Source: an uncultured Collinsella sp. (GTDB taxonomy: Bacteria; Actinomycetota; Coriobacteriia; Coriobacteriales; Coriobacteriaceae). Taken from it: DNA of 8,101 bases. The position numbers and the translations under genes were made by a program. Below the pieces are notes generated by a model. The model ran no database searches and was not told the origin of the DNA. It worked only from the letters and a program-made list of their open reading frames with translations. Positions 5,122 to 8,101 of this stretch are shown piece by piece. Each line of letters starts with the position of its first letter. Positions within the stretch are counted from its first letter, which is position 1. The DNA lies in NCBI GenBank assembly GCA_900548935.1, contig URMR01000083.1, positions 1 through 8,101 on the forward strand, given 5' to 3'.

Positions 5122-6918
5122 GTGTCTGAACAGGCAAATAATGGTTGTGCTGCCGGCTTTGGCGTGCGTCTAATCGGCTGTACCGACGATGTGGTTTTGC
5201 CCATCGGCATGCACGACTATGCGGAGGCTCTTGGTTGCTGCACACTGGTCGACAAGACCATGTTTATTGCCGATGTGCTGGATTGCGATGCGTCCGTTAT
5301 GGTGTGCTGCCGACCCGAGGGTTTTGGCAAGAGCATGAACTTGTCGATGCTCAAGGCTTTTCTGGAACGTCCCGTAGTCGGTCGCGCCGGTCGGAGCTTG
5401 TTTGCCGGTGCTCAGATTTGGGATACGGATGGCGGGCACTATCGGGACGAGTACGCTTGCTATCCGGTGATATCGCTGGACTTTTCTGGCGCTGCGAGGC
5501 GTGGCACCGCTGTTGCCGACGTCGTGCGCGATGCTCTTTCGGACGAGTGCACTCGCCTGTTGGCGCTCTTGGAGGCTCCGGATTTAGCTCGAGATAAGGT
5601 GCGTCACATCGAACGTGTTGCGCGTGGCGTGGCAAGCGAGGCCGAGGTTGCCTCGGTGCTTGGTGTGCTCATTGAGCTACTGGAGATGGCCTGCGATGAA
5701 CAGGTCGTATTGCTCGTTGATGGGTACGACGCGGCATGGTCGCGCCGTGCGAGCGCGAGGGGTGCTTCCGACGCCGGTCCGGCGGAGCTGCTTGACCGTG
5801 TGCTGTTCGACGCCGTTGCCTCTACGCGCGATTCGTTGCGGCTGACGTGTCTGATGGGGGAGCATCCCGGTCCTGCTGAAGCGGCGCTTTCTTCGTGCAG
5901 TTGCTCGTATTGTCTTTCGACGCCGCTCTCGACGTGGTGCGACCGTTGGTTCAGCTTTTCGGATGCCGAGGTCGAGGCTCTGTTGAGTCATGCTGGACGC
6001 GAGGAATACCTGGATGATGCGCGTGAATGGCTCGAGGGATATCGGTTTGGCAGGGCCTATTGCTCGAGCCCGGCGCGTGTGATCGGTTTTCTGGACCGGG
6101 GCTGCACGGCGCCTGTGCGAACCGATCTGTATGGGTATGCTGATTGCCTGAGTAGGGTAGTTGCCGGGTGGAATCTCGACCGCCTTTCGGTCTTGTTTGA
6201 TTTGCTCGAGGCCCATGGGTGCGTTGATGTCCTGCTTTGTTTGGGCGCTGCGGGGCCAGAGGCCTCGTCTGACGACGGCCTGTGGACTGAGCTGTATTTG
6301 TCCGGTTTTCTCACGACGGATATGACTGAGGAGCCAGAGCATGGCGATCGCTTCCGTGCTTTGCGATTGCCCAATAACGAGCTTCGCCAGGCCTTGCGTC
6401 TAGTGATTATTGAGTGGTTTGAGTGTGCTGCCGAAGACATTCGGGACGTCGATGCGTTTCGAGACGGGTTGTGCCGTGGGGACGAGGGCGCGGTGAGACA
6501 GGCACTAGACCGCATTCTGGGAGATGCGGAAATCGGTGCGACCAACCCAGATGCGGCACTGCCATATCACCTGCTCTTGCAGGGACTCTGCTTTGGCTTG
6601 CCGGGCTATGCCAATCCTGCCTCGAGGCGAAAGCGCGGCGCGGATCGCTGGGACATCCAGGTTTTTCCTACGGGCGCTGTGTTTGACGTGGCGGACATGA
6701 TCGGCATGCTCGACGAGCGCCCGCTGATAACGATCAACATGATGTACGACCCCGGTGTGGACGAGCTGGGCCTGGAGCTGCTGGCCGTTCAGGCACTGCT
6801 CGACTTAGAGCGCGACGGCATCGACAAAATTCGTGTACCGCGACCCGGTGTGGGCCGTATGCGCTGGGGGTTTGGGTTTGACGGGCGACACGTGGCTGCG
6901 GTGTGCCAGCGGTTGTAG
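5122..6918 (+). CDS. AAA-ATPase-like / PD-(D/E)XK nuclease-like family protein, with degenerate active sites
   Basis: The architecture follows the AAA-ATPase_like plus PDDEXK_9 family, whose function is not established. Numbering from GTG at 5122 (598 residues): LPIGMHDY (26-33) and LVDKT (42-46) match the N-terminal signature; RPEGFGKSMNLSML (64-77) matches the RPRRFGKT/SLNLSML P-loop. VVLLVDGYD (195-203) replaces the usual VVLIDEYD, so the Walker B glutamate is a glycine. FSFSDAEV (277-284), EWLEGYRFG (302-310) and LWTELYLSGFLTT (387-399) are family landmarks. The nuclease part keeps RWDIQVF (509-515, D511), but the expected E-x-K strand reads LITINMMYD (535-543). The protein has 24 cysteines (about 4%), including C259, C261 and C264. 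GTG is preferred over TTG at 5119 because AGGGGGA sits 7 bases upstream of it. It may be a catalytically weakened paralogue acting as a binding protein; this is inference. Confidence 0.8.
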   Translation: MSEQANNGCAAGFGVRLIGCTDDVVLPIGMHDYAEALGCCTLVDKTMFIADVLDCDASVMVCCRPEGFGKSMNLSMLKAFLERPVVGRAGRSLFAGAQIWDTDGGHYRDEYACYPVISLDFSGAARRGTAVADVVRDALSDECTRLLALLEAPDLARDKVRHIERVARGVASEAEVASVLGVLIELLEMACDEQVVLLVDGYDAAWSRRASARGASDAGPAELLDRVLFDAVASTRDSLRLTCLMGEHPGPAEAALSSCSCSYCLSTPLSTWCDRWFSFSDAEVEALLSHAGREEYLDDAREWLEGYRFGRAYCSSPARVIGFLDRGCTAPVRTDLYGYADCLSRVVAGWNLDRLSVLFDLLEAHGCVDVLLCLGAAGPEASSDDGLWTELYLSGFLTTDMTEEPEHGDRFRALRLPNNELRQALRLVIIEWFECAAEDIRDVDAFRDGLCRGDEGAVRQALDRILGDAEIGATNPDAALPYHLLLQGLCFGLPGYANPASRRKRGADRWDIQVFPTGAVFDVADMIGMLDERPLITINMMYDPGVDELGLELLAVQALLDLERDGIDKIRVPRPGVGRMRWGFGFDGRHVAAVCQRL

Positions 6919-6945
6919 GGGCAGGCGATGCTGCAGGGGTGCCCG

Positions 6946-7965
6946 CTACTCTGCGTCCTTCATGGGCGGCATGGGCTTCCAGTCGGGGTCCTTGATGATC
7001 TTGCGGGCGTCCTTCATGCCGCGGCGCAGCGCCGGAATGCCGGTCTTAAAGCACTTATCGACTGCAGCCAGGCGAATGAATTCCTTGCAGAAGGTCGCGG
7101 CGTTGCCCAGGCGGAACAGAATGGGGCGGTAGTCGCCGTAAATCTGCATGTAGCGGGCCAAAAAGCCGCGATTGCGCATGATGTAGTAGCGGTTGGTGTC
7201 GCTCGTGGAGTTGAGCTGGCGTTTGCCGGCGATGTCCCAGTTGGAGACGGCGCGGGCGCGCTTGAGCACCACGTCGGCAACCACGGCGGCGGGGAAGTGC
7301 TGGCTCGCAACATAGCCGTAGCAGGCATCGTCGCCGTAGATGAAAAAGCGTGCATCGGGCAGGCCGATCTTATCGACTACGCGACGGGAGAACAGGCCGC
7401 CTTCAAAGCACAGCTGGTTCATGGCGCGGTAGCCCTCGGGTCCCAGGTCCCACTTGGCGACAGGGTTGGGAATGCCGAGCGAAAGGATAAGCTGGTACTG
7501 CCAAAAGAAGGCGCCGCCGTCAAAGTCCAGGCGCGAACCCTGGATGACATCGTAGCGGTCGGTCCACTTGGCAAGACGCTCGATGCCTTCGGGGATGACG
7601 AGCACGTCGTCGTCCATCACCCAGAACCACTGGGCGCCCAGGTCGTAGGCGCATTTAGTGCCTGCGGAGAAGCCGCCCGCGCCGCCACCGTTTTCAAGCT
7701 GCGGCGCGTAGATAACGCGGTCGGTGCCGCCCTGTGCGTCAGGTTTCTCGGTGTCGATGCCCCACAGGTTGGCCAGGCGCTCGTTGAATGCGGTGCACAT
7801 GGCCTCGGTCTCGCGTGAATTCTCGTTATCGACAATCACGATGCGCCAGGGCGTTGCCGTGAGCTCGGTCATAGAGTCGAACAAGTTGGCCAGGAGTTCC
7901 TGGCGCTTGTACGTAACGACGACGATGGCGAGCTTATCGATGGGAGCGGGAAGGGTTGAAGACAT
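6946..7965 (-). CDS. Family 2 glycosyltransferase (galactofuranosyl/rhamnosyltransferase-like)
   Basis: This 339-residue GT-A fold enzyme should transfer a sugar from a nucleotide donor to a cell-surface glycan at the cytosolic face of the membrane. Motifs in order: IVVVTYKRQELL (14-25), IVIVDNENS (42-50), ENGGGAGGFSAG (91-102), WFWVMDDDVLV (113-123) with the metal-binding DDD at 118-120, CFEGGLFSRR (186-195) and FFIYGDDACYGY (207-218), whose acidic pair probably holds the catalytic base. The N-x-GG-x-GGF and MDDD motifs are like those of GlfT-type galactofuranosyltransferases and related rhamnosyltransferases; the actual donor and acceptor cannot be read. No membrane segment is evident, although the C-terminal third is rich in Arg/Lys. 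The start at 7965 is chosen because AAAGGA lies 11 bases upstream and the GT core begins right after; an extension to 8064 lacks family resemblance. It is convergent with the previous gene, 27 bp apart, and no other glycan genes are visible. Confidence 0.88.
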   Translation of the reverse strand: MSSTLPAPIDKLAIVVVTYKRQELLANLFDSMTELTATPWRIVIVDNENSRETEAMCTAFNERLANLWGIDTEKPDAQGGTDRVIYAPQLENGGGAGGFSAGTKCAYDLGAQWFWVMDDDVLVIPEGIERLAKWTDRYDVIQGSRLDFDGGAFFWQYQLILSLGIPNPVAKWDLGPEGYRAMNQLCFEGGLFSRRVVDKIGLPDARFFIYGDDACYGYVASQHFPAAVVADVVLKRARAVSNWDIAGKRQLNSTSDTNRYYIMRNRGFLARYMQIYGDYRPILFRLGNAATFCKEFIRLAAVDKCFKTGIPALRRGMKDARKIIKDPDWKPMPPMKDAE

Positions 7966-8041
7966 GGGGCAATATATCCTTTCACGCGCGGCGGGCGAGC
8001 GCTGCGCGGAAGCTTTCGAATGCGTCCGTTGGACGGCACCT

Positions 8042-8072
8042 ATTGTAAAGGGTCGCTGCGCCATGTTGGCAA
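8042..8072 (-). promoter_or_regulatory. Candidate promoter of the glycosyltransferase gene
   Basis: On the minus strand, TACAAT (8047-8042) is a good -10 and TTGCCA (8072-8067) a fair -35, but the 19-base spacing is longer than ideal. The leader would be about 70 bases and would include the small inverted repeat CGTCC-GTT-GGACG (8023-8035). Read-through from a gene beyond the right edge is an alternative. Confidence 0.35.
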
Positions 8073-8101
8073 GGTTTGAATAAAACGCAGGAACCTGCCA
8101 T

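Noticed and set aside
4991..5173. Small frame of 60 codons with CDYRCPICSRGD, which looks like a zinc-ribbon fragment
   Set aside because: It starts in the terminator tail with no ribosome site and overlaps the start of the ATPase-like gene by about 50 bases; the cysteine spacing alone is not enough.
6928..7818. Open frame of 296 codons on the plus strand opposite the glycosyltransferase gene
   Set aside because: Same effect of codon bias. The protein has no family resemblance while the opposite strand encodes clear GT2 motifs.
7966..8064. N-terminal extension of the glycosyltransferase by 33 residues
   Set aside because: The extra residues are basic and unrelated to the GT2 family, and cover the likely promoter leader; the start at 7965 fits the domain boundary.
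8087..8101. Possible terminator at the right edge, minus strand (GCAG-GTTC-CTGC then GTTTTATT)
   Set aside because: The visible stem is only 4-5 bp and the rest is outside the window, so it cannot be judged.
1..8101. Search for tRNA, rRNA, CRISPR arrays, insertion sequences and phage or plasmid genes
   Set aside because: No regular spaced repeats, transposase motifs, terminal inverted repeats or structural RNA signatures were seen on either strand by eye.

Overview
The window looks like chromosomal DNA of a high-GC, Gram-positive gut anaerobe, most likely a member of the Coriobacteriia close to Collinsella. This is inferred from protein style (SUF genes beside a cysteine-bearing Rrf2 regulator, and a secreted enzyme with an MPRTGD sorting signal) and from GC-rich third codon positions. 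No rRNA or other marker gene is present, so the placement is tentative. There are seven protein genes, six complete and one cut by the left edge. No tRNA, rRNA, insertion sequence, phage gene or CRISPR array is seen.

Positions 1-2479, minus strand: a tightly packed Fe-S cluster assembly operon in the order sufC-sufB-sufD, with sufD running off the left edge. SufB and SufD form the scaffold and SufC is its ATPase. Positions 2480-2701: a 222-bp divergent control region. It carries a sigma70-like promoter facing suf, one facing the regulator, a strong match to an IscR type-1 operator between and over them, a hairpin in the regulator leader, and short repeats in the suf leader. Positions 2702-3133, plus strand: an Rrf2/IscR-type regulator with three cysteines suited to hold a Fe-S cluster. 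The layout implies a feedback loop in which the regulator senses Fe-S status and sets expression of itself and of suf.

Positions 3271-4920, plus strand: a secreted, probably cell-wall-anchored lysozyme-like enzyme. It has a signal peptide, a catalytic domain resembling the C-terminal peptidoglycan hydrolase domain of VgrG3, a long Gly/Ser/Ala/Asp linker and a variant sortase signal. A good intrinsic terminator follows at 4956-4990.

Positions 5122-6918, plus strand: a member of the AAA-ATPase-like plus PD-(D/E)XK nuclease family (AAA-ATPase_like/PDDEXK_9 architecture). Its Walker B glutamate and nuclease E-x-K appear to be lost, and it is cysteine-rich. Positions 6946-7965, minus strand: a family-2 glycosyltransferase of the galactofuranosyl/rhamnosyltransferase-like type, convergent with the previous gene across only 27 bp.

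The SUF operon and its regulator form one clear functional unit. The lysozyme, the ATPase/nuclease-like gene and the glycosyltransferase look like independent genes, and nothing here shows that they form a shared system. The most unusual items are the degenerate ATPase/nuclease protein and the surface-anchored VgrG3-like lysozyme in a context with no visible type VI secretion genes.
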